Positions 1-5,074 of a stretch of DNA of 5,074 bases are shown piece by piece. The first letter of the stretch is position 1. Each line of letters starts with the position of its first letter. Under the pieces are notes generated by a model that was not told the DNA's origin, ran no database searches, and saw only the letters and a program-made list of their open reading frames with translations. Source of the stretch: Halobacteroidaceae bacterium (GTDB lineage Bacteria; Bacillota; Halanaerobiia; B1SED10-174); the NCBI GenBank assembly GCA_003550445.1, contig PUKG01000183.1, forward strand, positions 1 through 5,074. Reading direction: 5' to 3'. The position numbers were made by a program, and so were the translations under genes.

Positions 1-11
1 CAAGAAAATTT

Positions 12-99
12 GGAGGGATGTCCGAATTGGCTAAGGAGCCGGACTTGAAATCCGGTGAAGCCGAAAGGTGTCGGGGTTCGAGTCCCCGTCCCTCCGCCA
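12..99 (+). tRNA. tRNA-Ser (anticodon TGA, reads UCA)
   Basis: A complete class II tRNA cloverleaf is visible. The acceptor stem pairs GGAGGGA (12-18) with TCCCTCC (89-95), followed by discriminator G96 and an encoded CCA (97-99). The D arm has TCC (21-23) against GGA (35-37), with the GG pair of the D loop at 29-30. The anticodon stem pairs CCGGA (39-43) with TCCGG (51-55) around the loop CTTGAAA, giving anticodon TGA at 46-48. A long variable arm (about 56-71, GCC-GAAA-GGT) marks the serine/leucine/tyrosine class, and the T arm pairs CGGGG (72-76) with CCCCG (84-88) around TTCGAGT. The anticodon and long variable arm together identify serine. No promoter is visible in the 11 bases available upstream, so the gene may be co-transcribed with something to the left. 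Confidence 0.98.
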
Positions 100-110
100 T
101 GAAATTAAGA

Positions 111-139
111 GGGTTCCGGGAATTCCGGAACCCTTTTTT
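111..139. terminator. Rho-independent terminator shared by tRNA-Ser and mscL
   Basis: A perfect 9-bp stem, GGGTTCCGG (111-119) with CCGGAACCC (125-133), closes a 5-base loop and is followed by six T residues (134-139) on the plus strand. It begins 12 bases after the tRNA CCA end, so it is the obvious tRNA terminator. Read on the minus strand it lies about 40 bases after the mscL stop and is followed by a weaker T-rich stretch (TCTTAATTTC). It may therefore also stop mscL transcripts, though less efficiently. Confidence 0.93.
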
Positions 140-173
140 GAATCCTTTTGTTTGCTGGCTTTGGATGTATTAA

Positions 174-578
174 TCAGGCAATCTTCTGTCCCCCAGCAAT
201 TAGATCGCGAATTTCCGTTAGAAGCGTTTCTTCTTTTGTCGGCAGAGGCGGGGGAGGAGGCGCGTCTTCCTTTTTCTTTTGGAACCTGTTCATTGCCTTT
301 ATCATCAAGAAAATTGCCAGCCCAATTATTAGAAAATCCAACACCGCCTGAATAAAGCTACCATAAAAAACCGCAATCTCAGCAAGATCCCCCTGGGCTT
401 CAGAAATTACAATTTTAAGATCAGTAAAATTAAAACCGACAAACATTCCAAGCACCGGCATCAACATATCATTAACAAAAGAGGCCACAATCCGCCCAAA
501 AGCTGCTCCGATTATTACTGCAACGGCCAGGTCAACAACATTACCCCTCATAATAAATTTTTTGAATTCCTGGAGCAT
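174..578 (-). CDS. mscL: Large-conductance mechanosensitive channel MscL
   Basis: This 134-residue inner-membrane protein forms the homopentameric pore that opens under high membrane tension and releases solutes during osmotic downshock. The length is normal for the family. Visible family features are the amphipathic N-terminal helix (LQEFKKFIMRGN, residues 2-13), TM1 with small-residue packing (about 14-42, VVDLAVAVIIGAAFGRIV then FVND), and the PVLG turn at 41-44. A periplasmic loop (about 45-70) precedes TM2 (about 72-95). A basic KKKED cluster (101-105) and a C-terminal bundle helix (LLTEIRDLI, 119-127) follow. The linker before the bundle holds five consecutive prolines (107-111). The ATG is preceded by a purine-rich ribosome site (GGAAGGGGTGA, about 584-594 on the complement). 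The gene stands alone, convergent with tRNA-Ser and divergent from the tetR-type gene. No clear promoter could be assigned; TATAAA at 604-609 (complement) is a possible -10 without a good -35. Confidence 0.97.
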   Translation of the reverse strand: MLQEFKKFIMRGNVVDLAVAVIIGAAFGRIVASFVNDMLMPVLGMFVGFNFTDLKIVISEAQGDLAEIAVFYGSFIQAVLDFLIIGLAIFLMIKAMNRFQKKKEDAPPPPPLPTKEETLLTEIRDLIAGGQKIA

Positions 579-800
579 TCATTTCACCCCTTCCTTTTTT
601 GTTTTTATACATATCACTACCCATCACATACATTGTTTTGAAAGAATTGGTCATTCTTTCATCCCTGTTTCCTCTTAAACATTTTCCTCTTTTTTGTATA
701 TTTATCCTTTTGATTCAAGTTTACTCCAAAAAACAAAAAAATACTACTGCTTTGGTTATTTTTTCTCCTCCTTTCTCCCAAAAGGCCGGATTAAAAACAT
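579..800. other. AT-rich divergent intergenic region, no gene seen
   Basis: This is the mscL-side part of the 303-base gap between the divergent mscL and TetR-type genes. It is rich in T and pyrimidine runs on the plus strand. An open frame does cross it (599-850), but it begins without a ribosome site, has low-complexity hydrophobic content and runs through the tetR promoter, so I do not call it. The region must contain the mscL leader and promoter. The only structured element I can see is the inverted repeat at 639-661. Confidence 0.7.
639..661. repeat. Perfect 9-bp inverted repeat upstream of mscL
   Basis: TGAAAGAAT (639-647) and ATTCTTTCA (653-661) are exact reverse complements separated by TGGTC. 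The repeat lies 60 bases upstream of the mscL start, in or just upstream of where its promoter is expected. It differs in sequence from the palindrome in the tetR promoter, so it is not a second site for that repressor by sequence identity. It is neither GC-rich nor followed by a T run on either strand, so it is not a standard terminator. It could be a regulator binding site or a chance AT-rich palindrome. Confidence 0.6.
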
Positions 801-801
801 C

Positions 802-822
802 TAAAAAAGAAGTCCTTTTTTA
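802..822 (+). promoter_or_regulatory. A-tract/T-tract, possible UP element
   Basis: TAAAAAAG (802-809) and CTTTTTTA (815-822) form an exact 8-bp inverted repeat of phased A and T tracts. They end two bases before the -35 box at 825. With a start site predicted near 860, this places the tracts at roughly -58 to -38, where the RNA polymerase alpha subunit contacts UP elements. Its role is an inference from position and composition. Confidence 0.4.
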
Positions 823-824
823 TA

Positions 825-853
825 TTGACAAAATGAACACCGTTCATTAAAAT
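825..853 (+). promoter_or_regulatory. Sigma-A type promoter of the tetR-MATE operon
   Basis: A consensus -35 box TTGACA (825-830) is followed after exactly 17 bases by TAAAAT (848-853), which matches the TATAAT consensus at five of six positions. Transcription would start near 860, giving a leader of about 22 bases before the ATG at 882. It is the best promoter in the window, and its spacer is occupied almost entirely by an operator palindrome. Confidence 0.88.
832..848. promoter_or_regulatory. Probable TetR-family operator within the promoter
   Basis: AATGAAC-ACC-GTTCATT is a perfect inverted repeat with 7-bp arms and a 3-base centre (839-841). It sits between the -35 and -10 boxes, touching the first base of the -10. 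TetR-family dimers commonly bind short palindromes of this kind that overlap their own promoters. Binding here would block RNA polymerase and repress both the regulator and the downstream exporter. The palindrome is seen directly; assignment to the adjacent repressor is inferred from position. Confidence 0.8.
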
Positions 854-868
854 AGAAGATATAGTTCT

Positions 869-872
869 GGAG
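869..872 (+). promoter_or_regulatory. Ribosome binding site deciding the TetR-family start
   Basis: GGAG lies 9 bases before ATG882 and 6 bases before an adjacent in-frame TTG at 879. The ATG with its normal spacing is preferred; the TTG would add only one residue. Confidence 0.7.
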
Positions 873-881
873 TGTGGTTTG

Positions 882-1454
882 ATGAGAAAAAGACAACCCC
901 AATTAAAAGATAAAATTCTTGAAACCGCAGCCCCCCTGTTTTTACAGGAGGGGTTTGATAACGTTGACATGAGAACCATCGCCAGAAAGGCGGATATCGC
1001 AGTTGGAACCCTATACAACTATTTCCCCAACAAACGGGTTCTTTTTTTTGAGGTTTTTGAATCGGGTTGGGAAAATGTTTTTAAGAAAATCAACAGCCTT
1101 TGTTCAAAATGCGAAACAAGCAGGGGAAAAATCAAACTATTTCTGGAGGAGTTCCACCGAGCTGTTATTGAGCGGCGGGGATTAGGGCTGGAATTACTCA
1201 AATTAAGCCTGGAAGCCCCCCAGGAAAAAAGCCGGATCAGGCAGGTAGAGCTCCGACTAAAAGAACTTTTAAAAGAAATCCTTGAAAAAACTCCAATTGA
1301 AGAAAAATTCTGCTATCCCCTTGCCCGTTGCCTTATTTCTTCAACGTGGAGCGTTTCCAAGGAAAACCAGGAACAGGCTGACCTTCACTTCGAATTTATT
1401 GACTGGTTGCTGGATAACCTTATGGACAAAAAAGGAGCAAAAGCCCGTGAATAA
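882..1454 (+). CDS. TetR/AcrR-family transcriptional repressor
   Basis: A 190-residue cytoplasmic DNA-binding protein of typical TetR-family length. The N-terminal domain shows the classic family pattern: KDKILETAAPLFLQEGFDNVDM (residues 9-30, helix 1 and turn), then the helix-turn-helix TIARKADIAVGTLYNYFPNK (32-51), with the diagnostic GTLYNYFPNK recognition-helix motif. Residues from about 55 to the end are helical and form the ligand-binding and dimerisation part. That part is not diagnostic, so the inducer is unknown. The gene is first in an operon with a MATE exporter, whose start codon it overlaps by 8 bases. A palindrome in its own promoter (832-848) strongly suggests autorepression with release by a compound that the exporter removes. 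An adjacent TTG at 879 is an alternative start. Confidence 0.95.
   Translation: MRKRQPQLKDKILETAAPLFLQEGFDNVDMRTIARKADIAVGTLYNYFPNKRVLFFEVFESGWENVFKKINSLCSKCETSRGKIKLFLEEFHRAVIERRGLGLELLKLSLEAPQEKSRIRQVELRLKELLKEILEKTPIEEKFCYPLARCLISSTWSVSKENQEQADLHFEFIDWLLDNLMDKKGAKARE
1431..1437 (+). promoter_or_regulatory. Ribosome binding site deciding the MATE GTG start
   Basis: AAAGGAG lies inside the end of the repressor gene, 9 bases before GTG1447. The strong site and normal spacing select this GTG over the upstream ATG at 1282, whose extra 55 residues would only translate the repressor gene in another frame. They also select it over ATG1537, which would cut into the first membrane helix. Confidence 0.88.
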
Positions 1455-2856
1455 ACAGGATAGAAGGGCTATAATACTGGGAAAAGAAGATGTCAGAAAA
1501 GGGCTGCTTTACCTCGCAATTCCCTCAATTGTAGGGATGGTAGTTAATGGGGTTTACAATATTGTAGATACCATTTTCGTGGGACGGTTAGGGACAAGCG
1601 CCATTGGAGCTTTATCAGTTGCTTTTCCCTTCTTAATGCTGATATCGGCTTTTGGGATTGCGGTTGGCGTTGGAGCAGCATCCTATATCTCCCGCTCCCT
1701 CGGGGCGGGCCAAAAGGAAGAAGCTGAAAGGACTGCAGCAACGGGTGTTGGAATGATCCTTGGCCTGGGGATAATTTTAATTACCCTTGGACAAATCTGG
1801 CTTGAGCCCATCATGAGGCTTTTCGGCGCCACCGAAACCATCCTTCCCCAGGCCATGATTTATGCCCGCACTCTCCTTTTCGGCGCCCCAATAATCATGT
1901 TAAAAATGACTCTGAATAATATGCTCCGGGCGGAAGGCAGTGCCCACGCCAGCATGATCGCTCTAATATCAGGGGCAGTATTAAATATGATTCTTGATCC
2001 CATTTTTATCTTCACCCTGAACATGGGAATCCAGGGAGCGGCAGTTGCAACGGTTTTAGCCCAGTCAATCGCCGTTTGTTTCCAGCTCTGGTATTACATT
2101 TCCGACCGTAGCTTCCTGAAGCTTTCCATCTCTAACTTTCAACCTTCGAAAAAAATTATTACTCAGATTGTAAAAATTGGGATTCCCTCGATTTTAACCC
2201 TGGGTCTAAACAGTATGGCAATGGCACTGATAAACAATGCTGCGGCACCCTACGGCGATTATGCTGTTGCAGCAATGGGAATTGTTAAGAGGGTAATGTC
2301 TTTAGGTATGTTCGCAATTTTTGGCTATGGACAGGGATTTCAACCGATGGCCGGTTTTAATTACGGGGCGAAAAATTTCGACCGTCTGAACCAGGCAATT
2401 CGGTTTTCCGTTCGGGTAACCACTGTTTTTACCTTCTGTGCTGCTACCGTTTTTATTGTTTTCTCAGAAATGGTAATCTCCTGGTTCAGTAATGACCCCC
2501 TTGTTTTACAGACCGGGGCTCGGGCCTTAAGGGCTTTAAGTATACCCTTCCCCTTATTTGGATTTCAGATCATATATTTCTCTCTTTTCCAGGCCCTGGG
2601 TAAAGCAATTCCCGCGGGGCTTTTGTCGGTATCCCGCCAGGGGCTCCTTTTAATTCCGGCGATTGTAATCCTTCCCCGCTTTCTTGGTTTGGACGGAGTT
2701 ATTTTTGCCCAGCCAACGGCAGACGGGCTGACAATAATAATGACGAGTATTCTTGCTTTTATGATCAACAAAAAACTTGCCCGGGAATCCCGGGAACATC
2801 TTGCTTTTACCCGGCAGCAGGTTGCCCCCGCAAAAACTGCACAGGAATTAACATAA
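1447..2856 (+). CDS. MATE-family multidrug/toxin efflux antiporter
   Basis: From the GTG start the protein has 469 residues, normal for a MATE transporter (about 450-470). It is a twelve-helix cytoplasmic-membrane antiporter that exports organic cations or other toxic compounds using a Na+ or H+ gradient. Family signatures are LAIPSIVGMVVNGVYNIVDTIFVGRLG (residues 23-49, helix 1 and following loop) and the LRAEGSAHASM stretch (160-170). NMILDPIFIF (180-189) follows, and the pseudo-repeat in the second half restarts at IVKIGIPSILTLGLNSM (241-257). The motif GYGQGFQPMAGFNYGAKN (293-310) resembles the MepA/DinF-like bacterial branch more than plant or NorM types; this is judged by eye. Candidate ion-coupling acidic residues include D41 and D184. 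The gene overlaps the TetR-family gene by 8 bases (1447-1454), so translation is probably coupled and expression is under that repressor. Substrates cannot be predicted. Confidence 0.95.
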   Translation: MNKQDRRAIILGKEDVRKGLLYLAIPSIVGMVVNGVYNIVDTIFVGRLGTSAIGALSVAFPFLMLISAFGIAVGVGAASYISRSLGAGQKEEAERTAATGVGMILGLGIILITLGQIWLEPIMRLFGATETILPQAMIYARTLLFGAPIIMLKMTLNNMLRAEGSAHASMIALISGAVLNMILDPIFIFTLNMGIQGAAVATVLAQSIAVCFQLWYYISDRSFLKLSISNFQPSKKIITQIVKIGIPSILTLGLNSMAMALINNAAAPYGDYAVAAMGIVKRVMSLGMFAIFGYGQGFQPMAGFNYGAKNFDRLNQAIRFSVRVTTVFTFCAATVFIVFSEMVISWFSNDPLVLQTGARALRALSIPFPLFGFQIIYFSLFQALGKAIPAGLLSVSRQGLLLIPAIVILPRFLGLDGVIFAQPTADGLTIIMTSILAFMINKKLARESREHLAFTRQQVAPAKTAQELT

Positions 2857-2862
2857 AGCTAA

Positions 2863-2890
2863 AAAGAACCGGAAAATTATCCGGTTCTTT
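2863..2890 (-). terminator. Hairpin terminator, mainly for the hydantoinase operon
   Basis: AAAGAACCGGA (2863-2873) pairs perfectly with TCCGGTTCTTT (2880-2890) around a 6-base loop. On the minus strand the stem ends in a T run that continues as TTTTTAGCTTT, the form of an intrinsic terminator. On the plus strand it starts only 6 bases after the MATE stop and the following T content is weaker, so it may contribute in both directions. Confidence 0.85.
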
Positions 2891-2897
2891 AATATAG

Positions 2898-2939
2898 AAG
2901 GCCAGAAAGATTTTCTCTTTCTGGCCTTATTCTTTTCTT
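2898..2939 (+). terminator. Hairpin terminator, mainly for the tetR-MATE operon
   Basis: AAGGCCAGAAAGA (2898-2910) and TCTTTCTGGCCTT (2916-2928) form a perfect 13-bp stem with a 5-base loop, followed by the T-rich ATTCTTTTCTT on the plus strand. It is the second of two hairpins between convergent operons. Minus-strand transcripts of the hydantoinase genes meet it first, but the sequence beyond it on that strand lacks a good T run. Confidence 0.88.
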
Positions 2940-2962
2940 AAGCAAAAATATCCACCAATAAA

Positions 2963-4540
2963 CTAGCTTTCTCCCTTTCCATGGCCCCCGCCTCCAGGGG
3001 TTTCAACCCTGAGGATATCACCCTTTTTCATTTCCCTGGAAAATTTCCCCGGGAGTTTTTCCCGGGTGTTTTTCTTTATAAGCAGGTTTTCTCCGGTTTT
3101 TCCGGGCTTTCCCCCATCCAACCCGTAAGGCCCTCTCCTGCGCCGTTCAGATAAAACTGAAACCTGTGCATCAGAAAGGAGTTCGATTTCCCGGACCAAA
3201 CCTTCCCCTCCTTTATTTTTCCCATCTCCTCCGCTGCCCCTGCGGAAAGCATATTCCCTAACAAGGAGTGGATAACTTGATTCCAAAGCTTCAATTGGAG
3301 TATTCAACGTATTGGTCATGTGGGAATGGATTGCTCCCTCCCCTTCTTTTTCTTGGGATGCTCCCATTCCTCCCCCCAAAGTTTCGTAATAGGTGAAGGG
3401 TTGGTTATTCCGGGGTTCAGTCCCACCAATTGAAAGGTTGTTCATTGTTCCCTGGGAAGCCGCAGGTATTTTTTCGGGGATTGCCTGGGCCAGGGCCCCC
3501 AGAACAACATCAACGATTCGCTGGGAAGTTTCAACATTGCCACCGGCAACGGCGGAAGGGTGTTCTGCATCAAGGATACTGCCGGGGCGGGTTTTCACCT
3601 GGAGAGGCCTTAAAAGGCCGTCATTTGTAGGAGTATTTGGGGGTAAAAGGCAGCGGAAACAGTATAAAACTGCCGAAAGGGTTATGGCCCGGACAGCGTT
3701 TATACTCCCCTGGACCTGATCTGCAGAACCCGTAAAATCAAGGCAGACCTCCTCTCCATTTACGGTTAACTTTAGATCTATAAGAATGTCCTCTACTCCA
3801 AGACCATCATCATCCAGGAAATCTTGAAAAAAATAGGTCCCCGAAGGAATGCGGGAAATTTCCCTGCGTAATAGTTTTTCTGAATAATCTCGCAGTGCAT
3901 GACTATAAAAGGTAACTTCATCCAAAGTCTGCTCTGAAATTAGTTCCTTTAAGCGCCTGATGCCCGTTAGATTGGCCATAAATTGGGCTTCGAAATCCCC
4001 TTCTCTTTCCGAGGGAGTCCTAACATTCTTTAGTATTACAGACATCATTTCACTATCAATTTGCCCTTTTTTCCAGATTTTAACCGGGGGGAGAATCAAT
4101 CCTTCCTGAAAAATGGTACCGGAAAGAGCCATTGATCCCGGAGCACTTCCACCAACATCAGCATGATGAGCCCTGTTGGCAACAAAAAAACATGGCTTTT
4201 TTTGACTAGTGGAAAAAACCGGAGCAACCACCGTCATATCCGGCAGGTGGGTCCCCCCAGCAAAGGGATCATTTAATAACACCATATCCCCCGGTGAAAA
4301 GGAAGTCGATTCAATTGCTGATAATACTGAAAGGGGCATGGAACCCAGGTGGACAGGAATATGGGCAGCCTGGGCAACAAGGCCTCCCTGCCCGGAAAAA
4401 ATTCCGCAGGAAAAATCTCTTCTTTCCTTGATATTAGGAGAAAAAGCTGTTCGATTCAGGGTAACTCCCATTTCCTCAGCAATTGAACGGAACCTGTTAT
4501 GGAAAATTTCCAGTTTGATTGGATTTATTTCTTTTTTCAT
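2963..4540 (-). CDS. Hydantoinase B / oxoprolinase-type subunit (HyuB family)
   Basis: A complete 525-residue member of the hydantoinase B family, which includes the B subunits of ATP-dependent N-methylhydantoinase, 5-oxoprolinase and caprolactamase and the related acetone carboxylase alpha subunit. Conserved family blocks appear in order: ERRDFSCGIFSGQGGLVAQAAHIPVHLGSM (39-68), LLNDPFAGGTHLPDMTVVAPVF (88-109), NRAHHADVGGSAPGSM (122-137), LDFTGSADQVQGSINA (267-282), GGNVETSQRIVDVVLGAL (333-350), SQGTMNNLSIGG (362-373), HMTNTLNTPIEALE (407-420), RRGSGGDGKNKGGEGLVREIE (433-453), and the C-terminal TPGGGGHG (514-521). H98, D101, H125 and H126 are candidate metal or active-site residues. It acts in the cytoplasm with the A subunit encoded immediately upstream. 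The ATG has a strong ribosome site and overlaps the A-gene stop as ATGA. The length and intact motifs indicate a functional gene; the actual substrate is unknown. Confidence 0.95.
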   Translation of the reverse strand: MKKEINPIKLEIFHNRFRSIAEEMGVTLNRTAFSPNIKERRDFSCGIFSGQGGLVAQAAHIPVHLGSMPLSVLSAIESTSFSPGDMVLLNDPFAGGTHLPDMTVVAPVFSTSQKKPCFFVANRAHHADVGGSAPGSMALSGTIFQEGLILPPVKIWKKGQIDSEMMSVILKNVRTPSEREGDFEAQFMANLTGIRRLKELISEQTLDEVTFYSHALRDYSEKLLRREISRIPSGTYFFQDFLDDDGLGVEDILIDLKLTVNGEEVCLDFTGSADQVQGSINAVRAITLSAVLYCFRCLLPPNTPTNDGLLRPLQVKTRPGSILDAEHPSAVAGGNVETSQRIVDVVLGALAQAIPEKIPAASQGTMNNLSIGGTEPRNNQPFTYYETLGGGMGASQEKEGEGAIHSHMTNTLNTPIEALESSYPLLVREYAFRRGSGGDGKNKGGEGLVREIELLSDAQVSVLSERRRRGPYGLDGGKPGKTGENLLIKKNTREKLPGKFSREMKKGDILRVETPGGGGHGKGES

Positions 4541-5074
4541 GGGTTCACCTCAATAATAAGGTTTTTCCAGGGATCAACTTGGAGAATAGCTCCCGGGGGA
4601 AGGACAGTTGTTGAAGAATATTCAAGGATCAGTGCCGGCCCTTTTATTTTGTTCCCATAGGCTAGATGTTCCCGCCGGTATAGTGGGGTTTCGATTTTCT
4701 TCCCGGAAAAAACAACCTTTCGACTCCCCCACAAAGCCCTGGGGTTAATTTTCTTTCTTGCAGTTTTCTCCCTGGGCCAGGAAGGTTTTTCTGGAACGGC
4801 CCATCCTCGAACCCTTAAATTAACAACCTCAACGGGCCTGTTTTCCCTCTGGTAACCATAGCGTTCTTTATGTTTTTCGTGGAAAGCTTTTACAAACTCA
4901 TGGGAGTAAGGAATGGTAAGCTCATAGGATTGCCCCAGGTAACGCATATCCAGGTAATGTTCAAGGGTAATCTCTCCCGGGGAAAATCCCTCTCCGGTCA
5001 TATCCCTTAATATTTCTTCCCTTAACCTGGAAAATAAATTTTCTGCTTTCTTGCTTGTTTCTTCTGCCCCCATC
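4537..5074 (-). CDS. Hydantoinase A / oxoprolinase-type subunit, C-terminal part (HyuA family)
   Basis: Only the last 178 or so residues are in the window; the frame stays open to the right edge, so the start lies outside and the ATG at 5073 is probably internal. Family members are roughly 650-700 residues, so about three quarters is missing, including the ASKHA-like ATP-binding domains. What is visible is the C-terminal domain: LDMRYLGQSYELTIP (residues 41-55 from the ATG at 5073), HEKHKERYGYQRENRPVEVVNLRVRG (65-90), LYRREHLAYGNKIKGPALI (131-149) and EYSSTTVLPPG (151-161). In this family the A subunit is thought to use ATP to activate the substrate, and it forms a complex with the B subunit. 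The stop codon overlaps the hyuB-type start by four bases (ATGA, 4537-4540), typical of coupled subunit translation. Substrate and full gene structure cannot be judged from here. Confidence 0.93.
   Translation of the reverse strand, partial: MGAEETSKKAENLFSRLREEILRDMTGEGFSPGEITLEHYLDMRYLGQSYELTIPYSHEFVKAFHEKHKERYGYQRENRPVEVVNLRVRGWAVPEKPSWPREKTARKKINPRALWGSRKVVFSGKKIETPLYRREHLAYGNKIKGPALILEYSSTTVLPPGAILQVDPWKNLIIEVNP
4545..4551 (-). promoter_or_regulatory. Ribosome binding site of the hydantoinase B gene
   Basis: GAGGTGA on the minus strand is fully complementary to the 16S rRNA 3' end and lies about 4 bases before ATG4540, inside the last codons of the A-subunit gene. It fixes the start that gives the ATGA overlap and would allow the B subunit to be translated independently of coupling. 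Confidence 0.85.

Noticed and set aside
72..99. tRNA 3' end as an integration (att) site
   Set aside because: I saw no second copy of the tRNA 3' end, no integrase and no phage or plasmid genes in the window; the neighbours are ordinary chromosomal genes.
68..355. Plus-strand frame starting inside the tRNA
   Set aside because: It begins in the tRNA, crosses the terminator and lies antisense to the clear mscL gene.
599..850. Open frame for a small hydrophobic protein in the mscL-tetR gap
   Set aside because: It has a non-ATG start, no ribosome site (the upstream bases are pyrimidines), low-complexity AT-rich composition, and it runs through the promoter and operator of the tetR-type gene.
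2779..2795. CCCGGGAA repeated in tandem near the end of the MATE gene
   Set aside because: It encodes the in-frame ARESRE stretch and appears to be a chance codon repeat, with no sign of regulatory position.
3044..3066. CCCGGGA-type inverted repeat in the 3' part of the hydantoinase B gene
   Set aside because: It lies in conserved-length coding sequence, with no T run or regulatory context, and is explained by codon use.
3393..3719. Plus-strand frames opposite the hydantoinase B gene (also 3430-3630 and 4209-4556)
   Set aside because: They lie antisense to strongly conserved family motifs, have no ribosome sites and give unrecognisable protein.

Overview
The window looks like chromosomal sequence from a moderate-GC, low-to-mid temperature-agnostic Gram-positive anaerobe of the Clostridia/Peptococcaceae type. 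This is an inference from strong purine-rich Shine-Dalgarno sites, canonical TTGACA/TAAAAT promoter elements, many rho-independent terminators and the gene content; no marker here fixes the genus. All genes belong to recognisable families. I did not find a convincing undescribed system, and the most informative non-coding signal is a regulator operator buried inside a promoter.

Layout from left to right. A tRNA-Ser(TGA) gene (+) ends at 99 and is followed by a strong hairpin terminator. That terminator also lies at the 3' end of the convergent mscL gene (-, 174-578), which encodes the large-conductance mechanosensitive channel. A 303-base divergent intergenic region follows. It carries a perfect 9-bp inverted repeat (639-661) upstream of mscL and, at its right end, a near-consensus sigma-A type promoter (825-853) with a 17-bp palindrome in its spacer.

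That promoter drives a two-gene operon (+): a TetR/AcrR-type repressor (882-1454) and a MATE-family multidrug/cation antiporter (1447-2856). The two genes overlap by 8 bases, and the antiporter starts at GTG with its own Shine-Dalgarno site inside the repressor gene. The simplest model is an efflux operon that the repressor shuts off by binding its own promoter and that opens when a toxic ligand binds the repressor.

Two hairpin terminators (2863-2939) separate this operon from a convergent operon on the minus strand. That operon holds the 3' end of a hydantoinase/oxoprolinase A-type gene (cut by the right edge) and a complete hydantoinase B-type gene (2963-4540), joined by an ATGA stop/start overlap. 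Together they encode the two subunits of an ATP-dependent amide-ring hydrolase or related carboxylase-like enzyme. Its substrate cannot be read from the sequence.
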